Source: Tardiphaga sp. vice304 (GTDB lineage: Bacteria > Pseudomonadota > Alphaproteobacteria > Rhizobiales > Xanthobacteraceae). Taken from it: a stretch of 64,000 nt of DNA. How positions within the stretch are numbered: the stretch's first letter is position 1; every line of letters starts with the position of its first letter. The position numbers and the translations under genes are program-made. The notes beneath the pieces are model-generated. The model made no database searches. It saw nothing but the letters and a program-made list of their open reading frames with translations, and was not told where the DNA came from. Below are positions 33,496 through 41,981 of this stretch, piece by piece. The stretch covers positions 2,778,001-2,842,000 of the forward strand of contig NZ_CP041402.1 of the NCBI RefSeq assembly GCF_007018905.1. Reading direction: 5' to 3'.

Positions 33496-34707
33496 ATGTC
33501 CATTGCGGCCATGAACTGGGCGCTGCAGCAGCGGCTTGAAAGCCATCAGCAGCAGATCCTGATGTACGTCATCACCGATAGCTGTGATGCGGCAGGCGTC
33601 ACGCGCCACTGTGACCCGACATATCTGGCTGACCACGCCAGGATGACACGGGCAACAATGTTCCGTCGGCTGGCCGAACTGGAGAAGCTCGGCTTGCTGT
33701 CCCGCTTCAAATTCTATTCGGACAGGGGTGCTCCGATCTATGAGATCAGGGTGAATTACGGCGTGGTGATCGACATGCCCATCAAGGGCCGCCGAACGGC
33801 CGATGATGACGACGCTGAGCATGATGAATCCGATGACACGGGCACTGCTGACGGTGAGTTAAACGATCGACCAAAGTCTCACAGTGAGACTCTGGTCGAG
33901 CCGACCAAAGTCTCACCCAGAGCATCACCAGAGTCTCACTGCTGCGACTCCATAAGTCCTCCTTTATCCAAGAATCTCCCCCCTACCCCCCTCCGGGGGG
34001 CTTCGCTCTCGAAAATCGAGGTGGAGCAGGGCGAAAAGCGCGATGGGTTGTTCGCCGCGTTCCGCACGGCCTATCCGCTGGCGAGCATCGCGCTCGATCC
34101 CGGCCCGGCGCGAGAGGAGCTCGATGCACTCAGCGTCGAGGATGCCGAATGGGCGATCAGCTCGGCGCCGCACTACGCCGCCGAGCTCCGCAAAGCTGGC
34201 CAGCAACGGCCGAAAAATGCGCATCTGTGGCTGCGCAAGCGGATGTTCGAAAACTTTGCGCGCGGTGCGCCGGCGCCGGCCACGGCAGTCGAGCAGGTCT
34301 GGGTCGCGGATGGCTCAAACGAGGATCGCGCCGTGCGGTTTGTGTTCGGTCTTACGCGAGCCATCGTGCCGTTCGTCCGGACCGAGGCTGACCGTGGCCG
34401 CGGCTATTTCCTCAAGGCCAGGGTCGGTCTCGACATGCTGGCCATGCTCGGGTTTGCCGACGATGACGATCGCGCATGGACGCCGCTACCGCGCACCGAC
34501 CGACGGTGCGCGGCTTGGCAGGAACGGTTCACCGCATGGAGCGGCCGGCCGCTGCCGCTGGTGCGACTGCCGGATGGCGCCGACGGCATCAGAGTGCCTG
34601 GTCCATGGCCTCCGAAGAAAGACGGCACGGTCTATCGGCACGACACCGAAACGCAGCTTGGGGAAGAGCGCGCGGATGCGCACAGCGAGGGATCAGACCA
34701 TGCGTGA
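33496..34707 (+). CDS. Phage replication initiator-like protein with helix-turn-helix domain
   Basis: 403 aa. The N-terminal winged helix-turn-helix (HCDPTYLADHARMTRATMFRRLAELEKLGLLSR) is followed by an acidic, serine/proline-rich linker (~residues 100-165) and a C-terminal domain (LFAAFRTAYP; AHLWLRKRMFENF). This layout resembles lambda O-type initiators. The linker DNA contains four repeats resembling origin iterons (33871-33939). ATG 33496 is chosen over TTG 33469. The stop overlaps the NusG-like gene by 8 bp. Confidence 0.78.
   Translation: MSIAAMNWALQQRLESHQQQILMYVITDSCDAAGVTRHCDPTYLADHARMTRATMFRRLAELEKLGLLSRFKFYSDRGAPIYEIRVNYGVVIDMPIKGRRTADDDDAEHDESDDTGTADGELNDRPKSHSETLVEPTKVSPRASPESHCCDSISPPLSKNLPPTPLRGASLSKIEVEQGEKRDGLFAAFRTAYPLASIALDPGPAREELDALSVEDAEWAISSAPHYAAELRKAGQQRPKNAHLWLRKRMFENFARGAPAPATAVEQVWVADGSNEDRAVRFVFGLTRAIVPFVRTEADRGRGYFLKARVGLDMLAMLGFADDDDRAWTPLPRTDRRCAAWQERFTAWSGRPLPLVRLPDGADGIRVPGPWPPKKDGTVYRHDTETQLGEERADAHSEGSDHA
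33871..33939. promoter_or_regulatory. Candidate replication origin: four iterons
   Basis: CCAAAGTCTCAC occurs at 33871-33882 and 33905-33916. CCAGAGTCTCAC occurs at 33928-33939 and, inverted, at 33884-33895. The consensus is CC(A)(A/G)AGTCTCAC. They fall in the linker region of the initiator gene, where lambda carries its own origin iterons, and are followed by a more AT-rich stretch (CATAAGTCCTCCTTTATCC). Confidence 0.65.
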
Positions 34708-35314
34708 TGTCACCAAGGCCTTTGCTGAAGCGAGTCTGCTGGCAGAGCGTTCGACCGGCATGGCTTTGGTCGAACGGCTTAACGAGGGAATGGGCGGCAT
34801 CAAATGGGATCGTCAGGCGTGTCTACTGGTGCGGCTGCATCCGAACACCGAGATGAAGGTCGCCAGACGGCTCAATGAACGCGGCGTGCCGGCCTACGTG
34901 CCACAGGAGCGTTGGTCGCGGAAGTCGTCATGGAATAAGCGAGTCGTTGATATCAGGCCGATCTTCGACGGGCTGATGTTCGTTCCTGCTGATGATAGAT
35001 ATGCCGATCTGAACAGGATGCGAAGTTTGAGTGACGGTGTGGTCGGCTTCGTGCGATTCAACAATGGACCCTTCGCGGTGGCGCGGCCTGATGCCATGGC
35101 GATGATCTGTCGGATGGAAGAGCGCCTTAGCCTGCCGATGGGCCATCGTCGCTACGTTTTGGGACAGGCGGTGATGGTGACTGATGGTCATTTTAATCTG
35201 TTGGAAGGAAAGATCGACCGTCTTGACAGCAATGGCAGACTCAGGGTCTTGATGGACATCTTAGGAAGCCAGGTCAAAGTCAATCTCGACGAGACCCAGA
35301 TCGAGCCGGTATAG
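34700..35314 (+). CDS. NusG-like phage transcription elongation factor
   Basis: 204 aa. After ~45 residues comes a NusG N-terminal domain (QACLLVRLHPNTEMKVARRLNERGVPAYVPQE...FDGLMFVPAD). A C-terminal KOW domain follows (YVLGQAVMVTDGHFNLLEGKIDRLDSN). Specialised NusG paralogues work as operon-specific antiterminators. It is the last early gene, just before two terminator hairpins and the late operon, so a Q-like role is inferred. The host NusG would be elsewhere. Confidence 0.82.
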   Translation: MRDVTKAFAEASLLAERSTGMALVERLNEGMGGIKWDRQACLLVRLHPNTEMKVARRLNERGVPAYVPQERWSRKSSWNKRVVDIRPIFDGLMFVPADDRYADLNRMRSLSDGVVGFVRFNNGPFAVARPDAMAMICRMEERLSLPMGHRRYVLGQAVMVTDGHFNLLEGKIDRLDSNGRLRVLMDILGSQVKVNLDETQIEPV

Positions 35315-35410
35315 CCACAACGTGGTGACAACGGACGACAGGAGGGCGCAGCCCTTCGGCTCAGGCAACCGCCTCAGGGTGATTGCCCTGCGCAAAGCGT
35401 CTGCCATCAA

Positions 35411-35434
35411 GCCCCGCCTCAGTGCGGGGCTTTT
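35411..35434 (+). terminator. Rho-independent terminator after the NusG-like gene
   Basis: GCCCCGC and GCGGGGC form a 7-bp stem with a 6-base loop, followed by TTTT. It lies ~97 bp past the NusG-like stop, ahead of the late genes. Confidence 0.88.
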
Positions 35435-35503
35435 GCGTTCATAGGGTGTGCGGTAGCGGTCGTCGCTATCGTTGCCCTCCTTGGGCGTTTCCTCCCTAGA
35501 CTT

Positions 35504-35533
35504 GGGCCGCTTGCTGGCGCGAGCGGCCCCCTT
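35504..35533 (+). terminator. Second terminator-like hairpin before the late genes
   Basis: GGGCCGCT and AGCGGCCC form an 8-bp stem with a 10-base loop, followed by CCTTTT. It sits 17 bp before the first late gene, so late transcripts starting upstream must pass it. This is suited to antitermination control. Confidence 0.6.
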
Positions 35534-35550
35534 TTCCAAAGGCGGCTGCG

Positions 35551-35739
35551 ATGGCGTGCGGCGGGTGCAAGGCGAGGGGCGAGGCTATCGCTCGAGTTGT
35601 GAAAGCTGCGGCGATGGGCAAGACTGACAAGATCGCCGATGATTTAAAGTTCGTTGTCCGATCGTCGGTCCAGGATGCCGGCTCGGTGCTTCGCCAGCAG
35701 ACCGCCGCTGCGCGCCAGCGTCTTGGTATGCGACGATGA
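35551..35739 (+). CDS. Small phage protein at the start of the late region
   Basis: 62 aa. The N-terminal CxxC (MACGGCKARGE) may bind metal; the rest is a basic helix. It is coupled to the next gene by a 4-bp overlap. Unrecognised. Confidence 0.65.
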   Translation: MACGGCKARGEAIARVVKAAAMGKTDKIADDLKFVVRSSVQDAGSVLRQQTAAARQRLGMRR

Positions 35740-36296
35740 GTAACAACCTAGAGATCAAATACGATCTCAGCGGACTGAAGGCCATCTCGGCGCGAATGCG
35801 CGCCGCAAGCCATCAGTCGCCGGTCGCGGTGCGTCTCGCCGTCAAACATACAGGTGGCAAGGCCACGGTCGCGGTGCGCAAGGCGCTGGTTGGTCAGACC
35901 GGTCTGAAGCGCAAGGTGCTCGATCGGGCCGTGAAGGGCCGCTCCGTCGCCGCAGGCTATGAGATCAAGTCGCGGGGTGGCAACATCTCGCTGAAGCATT
36001 TCGGGGCCCGCGAGACGCGCAACGGTGTTTCGGCGGCGCCATGGGGCAGCCGTCGTATCTATCCCGGAACGTTCATCAAGGGTGGCAAGTTTCCCTCCCG
36101 TGTGACGCTGAAGATGAATGGGCAGGTATTCGAGCGCACCGGCGGTCGACGCTTCCCAATCCGGAAGGTGAAGTCAGGGCTGTTCATCCCGGTCGAGATG
36201 GTCAAGGGCCAGTCCGAGGCGGCCTTCTTCGCTGTCGTCGAGCGCGACCTGCCTGCTCGCCTGGAGCACGAGCTGGCCCGCATCCTCGGCGGCTAG
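35736..36296 (+). CDS. Phage minor tail protein Z-like (GPZ)
   Basis: 186 aa, basic. The N-terminal helix (LSGLKAISARMRAAS) followed by KVLDRAVKG... and the C-terminal FPIRKVKSGLFIPVEMVKG match the lambda gpZ-type tail completion family as I remember it. Its position ahead of the terminase, away from the tail genes, is unusual. Confidence 0.65.
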   Translation: MSNNLEIKYDLSGLKAISARMRAASHQSPVAVRLAVKHTGGKATVAVRKALVGQTGLKRKVLDRAVKGRSVAAGYEIKSRGGNISLKHFGARETRNGVSAAPWGSRRIYPGTFIKGGKFPSRVTLKMNGQVFERTGGRRFPIRKVKSGLFIPVEMVKGQSEAAFFAVVERDLPARLEHELARILGG

Positions 36297-36351
36297 CCGA
36301 CTGTGTCGCGCGGGCAACATCACGGGTCCTTCCCCGGTCTTTTCGTCCCTC

Positions 36352-36446
36352 GGCCAATATTGGCCCCGGGGTCCGCCAGTTTGGCTGGTTTTAAAGCTGA
36401 CCGAACACCCCGAACAAGCCGAACATCATGACCGAACTACCCGAAC
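36352..36446. promoter_or_regulatory. Candidate packaging site: palindrome and CCGAAC repeats
   Basis: A perfect palindrome GGCCAATATTGGCC is at 36352-36365. Five CCGAAC repeats begin at 36401, 36410, 36419, 36432 and 36441, mostly with a 9-base period, running into the small terminase gene. In lambda the cos region with its small-terminase binding sites lies at this place. Confidence 0.55.
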
Positions 36447-37084
36447 TTGACGGCGGGCTCTGGCTTTCGGTCACCCAGCTGGCGGAACGCAAGGGTGTGC
36501 GGAAGTCGACGATCTCCGAGAAGGTCGCCAGGCTGGTCGCCCTCAACAAACTGACCGTGAAGCCGGGCAAGGGCCGCGAGCGGCTCGTCAACGTCGCGCA
36601 GTACGATCTGGCGATCGGCGAGGTCGGTGATGCGGCCCGCGAGCAGGGCGCGGCAACGAAGGCCTCCAGCGCTGTGGCAATCGACGCGGACGCGATGCCG
36701 CGCGCGCCATTCGATCCGCGGCTGCGCGACGAGCAGACCCGCGACAAGGCCTACTCGGCCGACATTAAGTATCTGCAGCTCGAGCAGATGCGCGGCAACC
36801 TGCTGGTAGTCGGCGAGTTCGACGCCGTGGCGGAGGATGCGGCCAGCCGCATCGCCGATATCATCGACGGGCTGCTGTCGCAGGATGCCGATCTGACCTC
36901 GATCGCAGTCAAGGAAGGCGAGAACGGCATGCGGGCGGCGCTGAAGCGGATTGTGCGGCAGCAGCGCACCGACGCCGTAGCGGCGCTGCGGCAGATGGCA
37001 GTGACCGCGCGCGCCCGGGCCAAGACGGTCGGGGCAAACGCGCCGATCAGTACCGATACGCCGCTCGTGCCGGCAGAGGAGTGA
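36428..37084 (+). CDS. Phage terminase small subunit (Nu1-like)
   Basis: 218 aa. The N-terminal winged helix-turn-helix (LWLSVTQLAERKGVRKSTISEKVARLV) should bind the packaging site. The central part has the long helix typical of Nu1-like proteins (RDKAYSADIKYLQLEQMRGNLL), and the C-terminus contacts the large subunit. No ribosome site is obvious at the ATG because the CCGAAC repeats occupy the leader. It is followed after 34 bp by the large subunit. Confidence 0.85.
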   Translation: MTELPELDGGLWLSVTQLAERKGVRKSTISEKVARLVALNKLTVKPGKGRERLVNVAQYDLAIGEVGDAAREQGAATKASSAVAIDADAMPRAPFDPRLRDEQTRDKAYSADIKYLQLEQMRGNLLVVGEFDAVAEDAASRIADIIDGLLSQDADLTSIAVKEGENGMRAALKRIVRQQRTDAVAALRQMAVTARARAKTVGANAPISTDTPLVPAEE

Positions 37085-37118
37085 GCGCGGAGCGCGTTGC
37101 GCTCGCGCAGGTTCTCCG

Positions 37119-39161
37119 ATGACAGTTGAATTCACGCAGTCAGCCTATGACCGTCTGGCCTTGCTGTTCGACGCTGCGCTCTCGCCGCGCGAAGAGATCA
37201 GCTTCACCGACTGGCTGCCGAAGAACATCAAGCTGGTCGACGGGCCCAACGCCGGCGAGATGTGGAGTGCCGCCGGCGCACCTTACCTGCTGGGAATAGC
37301 CGAGTGCCTGGACGTCAATCACCCGTGCACCGAGATCGACGTGGTCAAGTCGCAGCAGACTGCGGCCTCGATCCTCGCCATCGCGTGGTGCCTGTACATC
37401 GCCGACATCGCGCCCGGCAACACGCTGTACGGCACGCCGGGCATCGAGTTCCTGAAGGACCTCAACAACGCGAAGCTGCAGCCGACGATCGATTCCTGGC
37501 AGAAGCACACCAGGCGCGACGGCATCGGCAACAACCGGCCGCCGGTGATCTATCCGATGACGGCGAGGTCGGCGGCGGGGTCCACAACCTTCGAGAAGGT
37601 TTTTTCGGGCGGCCGGCTGTGGCTCGCCAACGCGCATTCCGTGATGGACATGAGCGGCAAGACCGCGAAGTTCGGCGTGCGCGACGAGTATTCGAAGTGG
37701 CAGAACATCCCGGGCTACGGTGACCCTAACACACTGTTCAAGGGGCGTTTCACCGCCTTCCGGGCGCGCAAGAACTATAAGATCCTCAACATCTCGACGC
37801 CGGAAATCGACACCGGCGACCCGACCGGCAATACCGACGGCCACTGCCGCATCAGCCTGTCGTTCGCGCGATCGGATCAGCGCTACTGGAACTGCCGCTG
37901 CCCGGAATGCAGCAACTACTTCGTGCACCGTTTCGAGAAGCTGCTGATCGACGAGAAGCGGCCGTATCGCACGGTCTATCGGTGCGACTGCGGTCACGAC
38001 ATCACGGAATCGGAACGCCGCGTCGCGGTGCGCTCCGGGAAGTGGATCGCCACGGCGATCGACGACCAGATCCGGCATCCCGGCTTCAACATTAGCGCCT
38101 TCGAGTCGCTGATGATGAGCTACGAGGCGATCGCCGAAGACTTTCTCGGCTCGCAGAAGACCGAGACGGCGAAGAAGGACTTCGCCAACCTGGTGCTGGC
38201 GAAGCCTTATCGCTTCCGCGGCGACGCGCCGGATCACATGCGGCTGTTCGAGCGGCGCGAGGACTATCGGCGCGGCCACGTCCCGCCCGGTGCGTTGCTG
38301 GTGTCGATCGCGGCCGACGTACAAAAACGCGGCATCTATTTCGAGGTGCTGGCGGTCGCGCCGAACCGTGAAAGCTGGGTGATTGAGTACGGCTATCTCG
38401 AGGGGGCAACGACCGATCATGACGCCGGCGCGTTCCTCGAGCTGACCGAGCTCTATCACCGCAGCTGGCCGGATGCCTACGGCAGCTTGCGTCGGCCGGA
38501 CACGTTCTCGGTGGACTCCAACTACAATGCCGGCGCGGTCAAGACCTGGACCCGGATGCACCCCGGTACCCAGGCGGTGATCGGCCGCGATGGCTGGGGC
38601 AGGCCGCCACTGTCGGCTGCGACGCCGCAGGACGTCGACTACCGCGGCAAGATGATCAAGGGCGGCGCCACGGTGCGCTTTGTCGGCACTTGGCCGCTGA
38701 AGAGCACGTTTTACGCCTACGTAGCTCAGGTAGCGAAAGCCGAGGGCGCCAGCGTCGTCTATCCAGTCGGTTACTGCCACTTCGGACAGTTCATCGACGA
38801 GAGCTATTTCAGGCAGATCACCGCCGAGCATCTGGTCGAGAAAACTGTCGGGGCCAAAAAGCACAAGGTTGGCGGCAAGAAGCGCCAGGAGTGGGAGCCG
38901 CGCGGCGGCGCCGACAACCACTGGCTCGATTGTCGAATCTACAACATGGCATCGCTCGATGCGTTCTTTGCGAGCTTTACGGCTGACGACTGGGCGCGCC
39001 TCGCTAGCGAGCGCGGCATCCCGGAGGATCTCCGCAAGGCTGATCTGTTCACGCCGCGCGCGTTTCAGCGTGGCGCTGACATGGTCACAGGGGAGATTCC
39101 GGAGCCGGTGCCGACCCACGACCCGTGGGCGCGGCTGGCAGAACTGAACCGGGGAATTTGA
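37119..39161 (+). CDS. Phage terminase large subunit (GpA family)
   Basis: ATPase-nuclease motor that packages DNA, 680 aa, the length of lambda gpA. The N-terminal ATPase has the region VVKSQQTAASILAIAW in place of a classical Walker A, as in the GpA family. A zinc-ribbon-like block (CRCPECSNYF ... YRCDCGHDI) is at about residues 255-290. The C-terminal nuclease domain begins near LLVSIAADVQKRG. Its stop overlaps the next start by one base. Confidence 0.94.
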   Translation: MTVEFTQSAYDRLALLFDAALSPREEISFTDWLPKNIKLVDGPNAGEMWSAAGAPYLLGIAECLDVNHPCTEIDVVKSQQTAASILAIAWCLYIADIAPGNTLYGTPGIEFLKDLNNAKLQPTIDSWQKHTRRDGIGNNRPPVIYPMTARSAAGSTTFEKVFSGGRLWLANAHSVMDMSGKTAKFGVRDEYSKWQNIPGYGDPNTLFKGRFTAFRARKNYKILNISTPEIDTGDPTGNTDGHCRISLSFARSDQRYWNCRCPECSNYFVHRFEKLLIDEKRPYRTVYRCDCGHDITESERRVAVRSGKWIATAIDDQIRHPGFNISAFESLMMSYEAIAEDFLGSQKTETAKKDFANLVLAKPYRFRGDAPDHMRLFERREDYRRGHVPPGALLVSIAADVQKRGIYFEVLAVAPNRESWVIEYGYLEGATTDHDAGAFLELTELYHRSWPDAYGSLRRPDTFSVDSNYNAGAVKTWTRMHPGTQAVIGRDGWGRPPLSAATPQDVDYRGKMIKGGATVRFVGTWPLKSTFYAYVAQVAKAEGASVVYPVGYCHFGQFIDESYFRQITAEHLVEKTVGAKKHKVGGKKRQEWEPRGGADNHWLDCRIYNMASLDAFFASFTADDWARLASERGIPEDLRKADLFTPRAFQRGADMVTGEIPEPVPTHDPWARLAELNRGI

Positions 39162-39367
39162 TGCTCACAGATCAGCAGATGCTCGACGAGGCGCGGGTGG
39201 CGTTGCACCGCTTCCAGATCGGCGGCGGCATCGTCGAATGCGAGTTCGGCGGCCAGCGCACCAAGTTCAGCGCCGGCAACATCGAAAAGCTCGTGGCGTA
39301 TATCGCCCAGCTAGAAGCCAGAATTGCCGGGCTGCCCCAGCGTGGCGCCGTCGGCTTTTACTTCTGA
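39161..39367 (+). CDS. gpW-like head-tail connector protein
   Basis: 68 aa. The pattern MLDEARVALHRFQIGG...EFGGQRTKFSAGNIEKLVAYIAQLEARIA matches gpW (lambda W) in length, helix-strand-strand-helix layout and position between terminase and portal. Start overlaps the terminase stop. Confidence 0.85.
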   Translation: MLTDQQMLDEARVALHRFQIGGGIVECEFGGQRTKFSAGNIEKLVAYIAQLEARIAGLPQRGAVGFYF

Positions 39368-39386
39368 CCGTAAGGTTTAGTCCCGC

Positions 39387-41075
39387 ATGACCGCGACTGT
39401 CTTCGATCACACCGGCGCACCGGTGCCGTCCGCGCATATCGCGAGCATTCGCGCCGATGCGGCGTTCGGCTACGGCCGCCCGTCGGAGCCTGCCTATCGG
39501 TCGGGTTCGCGGATGTCGCAGGAGATGGCAACTTGGCGGCCGTTCGGCGCTTCGGCAGATGCGGCGGTGCTGCCAAACCGGGACCTGACCGCCGCGCGGG
39601 TCGATGACCTGATCCGCAACGATCCGCACGCCGTCTCCGGCGTCGCCAGCTTGGTGGACATGCTGATCGGCGCGGGGTTGCGGCGATCGTCGAAGCCCGA
39701 CATGCGCGCGCTCGGTCTCAATCCGAAGAAAGAGCAGGACCGCGCGGTCGCACGTGCGCTGGCCGAGTCGATCGAGACGGAATGGCGGACATTTGTCGAG
39801 GATCCGCTGCGGCGCTGCGACGCGCAGCGGCGTTTGTCGATGAACGGAATCTTCCGGCTGCTGTGCCGGACGTCGGTCATCCGCGGCGAAGCCACGGCTG
39901 TGATGGGCTGGAAAGAGGGGAAGGGCCGCTATGCTACCTGCGTGCGCGTCATCGACCCCGACCGGCTGACCAACCCGACCGGCTATCCGGACTGCGCAAA
40001 AATGCGCGGTGGCATCGAATTCACCGAAGACGGCGAGCCGGTCGCCTACCACGTCCGCAATAGCCATCCCGGCGACTTCTACAGTAATTATCCGAATGGC
40101 CTGAGCTGGACACGGATCCCGCGCAGCACGCCGACCGGGCGGCCGGTGTTCATTCATGGCTTCGAGCCCGACCGCGCCGATCAGGCGCGCGCCATCTCGC
40201 CGTTCGCAGCGCTGATGCAGCGCATGCGGATGATCGGCAAGTTTGCCGACACGGAGCTGGCATCTGCGATGGTCAACGCGCTTTTCGCGGCCTTCGTCAA
40301 GTCAAACCTTCCGGTCGACGCGGTCAACCAGTCGTTCACGCCGAACACCGCCACCTTTGCCGATAAGCGGATGGATCACTGGGAGAAGAACCCAGCCATG
40401 CTGAACGGTGTTCGGATCCCCGTGATGCCGGTCGGCGATGAGATAGCGCTTAACAGTTCGACGCGTGAGACCAGTACGTTTCCCGCTTTTCAGACTGCAT
40501 TCCTTCAGTCCATTGCCGCAGCGATGGGAATTTCCTACGAGCAAATTTCGGCGGATTGGTCGCAAGTCAACTACTCGTCGGCGCGCGCCGCGCTCAATGA
40601 GGTGTGGCGGCACGTTCAAACCGTGTCGTCGGCATTCTATGAGCAGGTCGTCGATCCGATATACTTTGCCGTAATGGAGGAAGCGTTCGACCGCGGCTAC
40701 GTCGAGATGCCGAAGGGTGCGCCCGATTTTTGGGATGTCCCGGGCGCCTATCTGAAGGGTCGTTGGATCGGGCCCGGCCGCGGCTATGTCGATCCAGTCA
40801 AGGAAGCCGAAGGCGCCAGCATGCGGATGGGTGCGATGATCTCGACGCTGGAGGCCGAATGCGCCGACCAGGGCCGCGACCTCGAAGAGACGCTGGACCA
40901 GATCGCCCGCGAGGAAGAGATGCTCAAGGAGCGCAGCCTCACGCGCACGCAGGTCGGCGCTGGACGTCCGAACCCGTCCGACGTCGGCAACGATGCGCTA
41001 GCACCGGAAGACAAGAGGCCTGGCCAACGATCCTTCGCCCGGAAATTGCGGCCCGCGTCTTCAATTCCGTCCTGA
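39387..41075 (+). CDS. Phage portal protein (lambda gpB type)
   Basis: 562 aa, forms the dodecameric gate at the capsid vertex. Family blocks include NDPHAVSGVASLVDMLIGAG, RDALRRC-like region ending in LFRLLCRTSVIRGEATAV, and YEQISADWSQVNYSSARAAL. The C-terminal ~60 residues are variable. Stop overlaps the protease start by one base. Confidence 0.92.
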   Translation: MTATVFDHTGAPVPSAHIASIRADAAFGYGRPSEPAYRSGSRMSQEMATWRPFGASADAAVLPNRDLTAARVDDLIRNDPHAVSGVASLVDMLIGAGLRRSSKPDMRALGLNPKKEQDRAVARALAESIETEWRTFVEDPLRRCDAQRRLSMNGIFRLLCRTSVIRGEATAVMGWKEGKGRYATCVRVIDPDRLTNPTGYPDCAKMRGGIEFTEDGEPVAYHVRNSHPGDFYSNYPNGLSWTRIPRSTPTGRPVFIHGFEPDRADQARAISPFAALMQRMRMIGKFADTELASAMVNALFAAFVKSNLPVDAVNQSFTPNTATFADKRMDHWEKNPAMLNGVRIPVMPVGDEIALNSSTRETSTFPAFQTAFLQSIAAAMGISYEQISADWSQVNYSSARAALNEVWRHVQTVSSAFYEQVVDPIYFAVMEEAFDRGYVEMPKGAPDFWDVPGAYLKGRWIGPGRGYVDPVKEAEGASMRMGAMISTLEAECADQGRDLEETLDQIAREEEMLKERSLTRTQVGAGRPNPSDVGNDALAPEDKRPGQRSFARKLRPASSIPS

Positions 41076-41950
41076 TGATGGATCCCGGCAAGGCCGCTGC
41101 CATCATGATGGGGATCGGCGGCCGCATCGTCGACGGCGGCATCGACCTGTCCGGCGCCGCGCCGATGGATCATGTTGCCTTTGAGGGCGGCAGGTTGTTG
41201 GACTCGATGGGCCGCCTCGGCGACCCGCTGACGAAGGCTTTGCAGAGCAGGGGCGCCGAGGACGACGACCTGCTGTACCGCATGGAGAACGTCGCCGTGA
41301 TCCCGATCGAGGGCACGCTGGTCCACAAGGGCAAGTATCTTGGCTCCTATTCCGGCAGCACCTCCTATGAGGGCCTGCAAACGCGCATCGCCGCGGCGGC
41401 GCGCTCCAACTCGGTGCGCGGCGTCGTGCTCGAGGTCGATAGCTTCGGCGGCGATTCCGCCGGCGCCTACGATGTCGCGGAGGCGATCTACGAATTGTCT
41501 CAGGTGAAGCCCACGCTGGCGATCCTGACCGACTTCGCGCTGTCAGCGGGCTATCTGTTGGCCTCGGCGGCGCGCCAGATCGTGATGCCGGAGAACGGCA
41601 GTGCCGGCAATATCGGCGTCATCACCATGCACGTCGACTACTCCAAGCAACTGGAGAAGGCCGGCGTGAAAGTCACGGTGCTGTCGTCCGGCAAGTTGAA
41701 GGCCGACGGCAATCCCTTTTCCGCGCTGCCGGACGACACCGCGTCGCGCATCCAGGCGCGGCTCGACGCCGGCCGCGACCAGTTCGCCACGGCCGTCGCG
41801 CGCTACCGCGGCGTACGGCTAGGCAAGGATGCCGCCCTGGCGACGGAGGCGGAAAGCTATCGCGGCATGGATGCCGTGACCGCCGGCATCGCCGACGGCG
41901 TGATGCGTCCGTCGGACGCTTTCGCGCAATTCGTTTCCCTGATGCGGTGA
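41075..41950 (+). CDS. S49 family capsid maturation protease (lambda gpC type)
   Basis: 291 aa, SppA-like serine protease with a ClpP-type fold. The oxyanion/ASFGG region is VLEVDSFGGDSAGAYD. The nucleophile is the Ser of DFALSAGYLLASAA, and the general-base Lys should be in the SYSGSTSYEGL-to-KGKYLG segment. It cleaves scaffold and portal during head assembly. The in-frame sequence just upstream (RPEIAARVFNS) also looks like protease N-terminus but lacks a normal start codon. Confidence 0.88.
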   Translation: MMDPGKAAAIMMGIGGRIVDGGIDLSGAAPMDHVAFEGGRLLDSMGRLGDPLTKALQSRGAEDDDLLYRMENVAVIPIEGTLVHKGKYLGSYSGSTSYEGLQTRIAAAARSNSVRGVVLEVDSFGGDSAGAYDVAEAIYELSQVKPTLAILTDFALSAGYLLASAARQIVMPENGSAGNIGVITMHVDYSKQLEKAGVKVTVLSSGKLKADGNPFSALPDDTASRIQARLDAGRDQFATAVARYRGVRLGKDAALATEAESYRGMDAVTAGIADGVMRPSDAFAQFVSLMR

Positions 41951-41981
41951 GCCGCAAACCCAACCCCAAAGGAGACTGCAG

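Noticed and set aside
33869-33940. Repeats considered as a short CRISPR array
   Set aside because: Repeat units are only 12 bp, one is inverted, spacing is 1-11 bp, and they lie within a coding gene; they fit origin iterons better.
37140-39119. 659-codon minus-strand frame opposite the terminase gene
   Set aside because: Arginine/valine/aspartate-rich complement shadow of a long GC-rich gene; the plus strand is a clear terminase.
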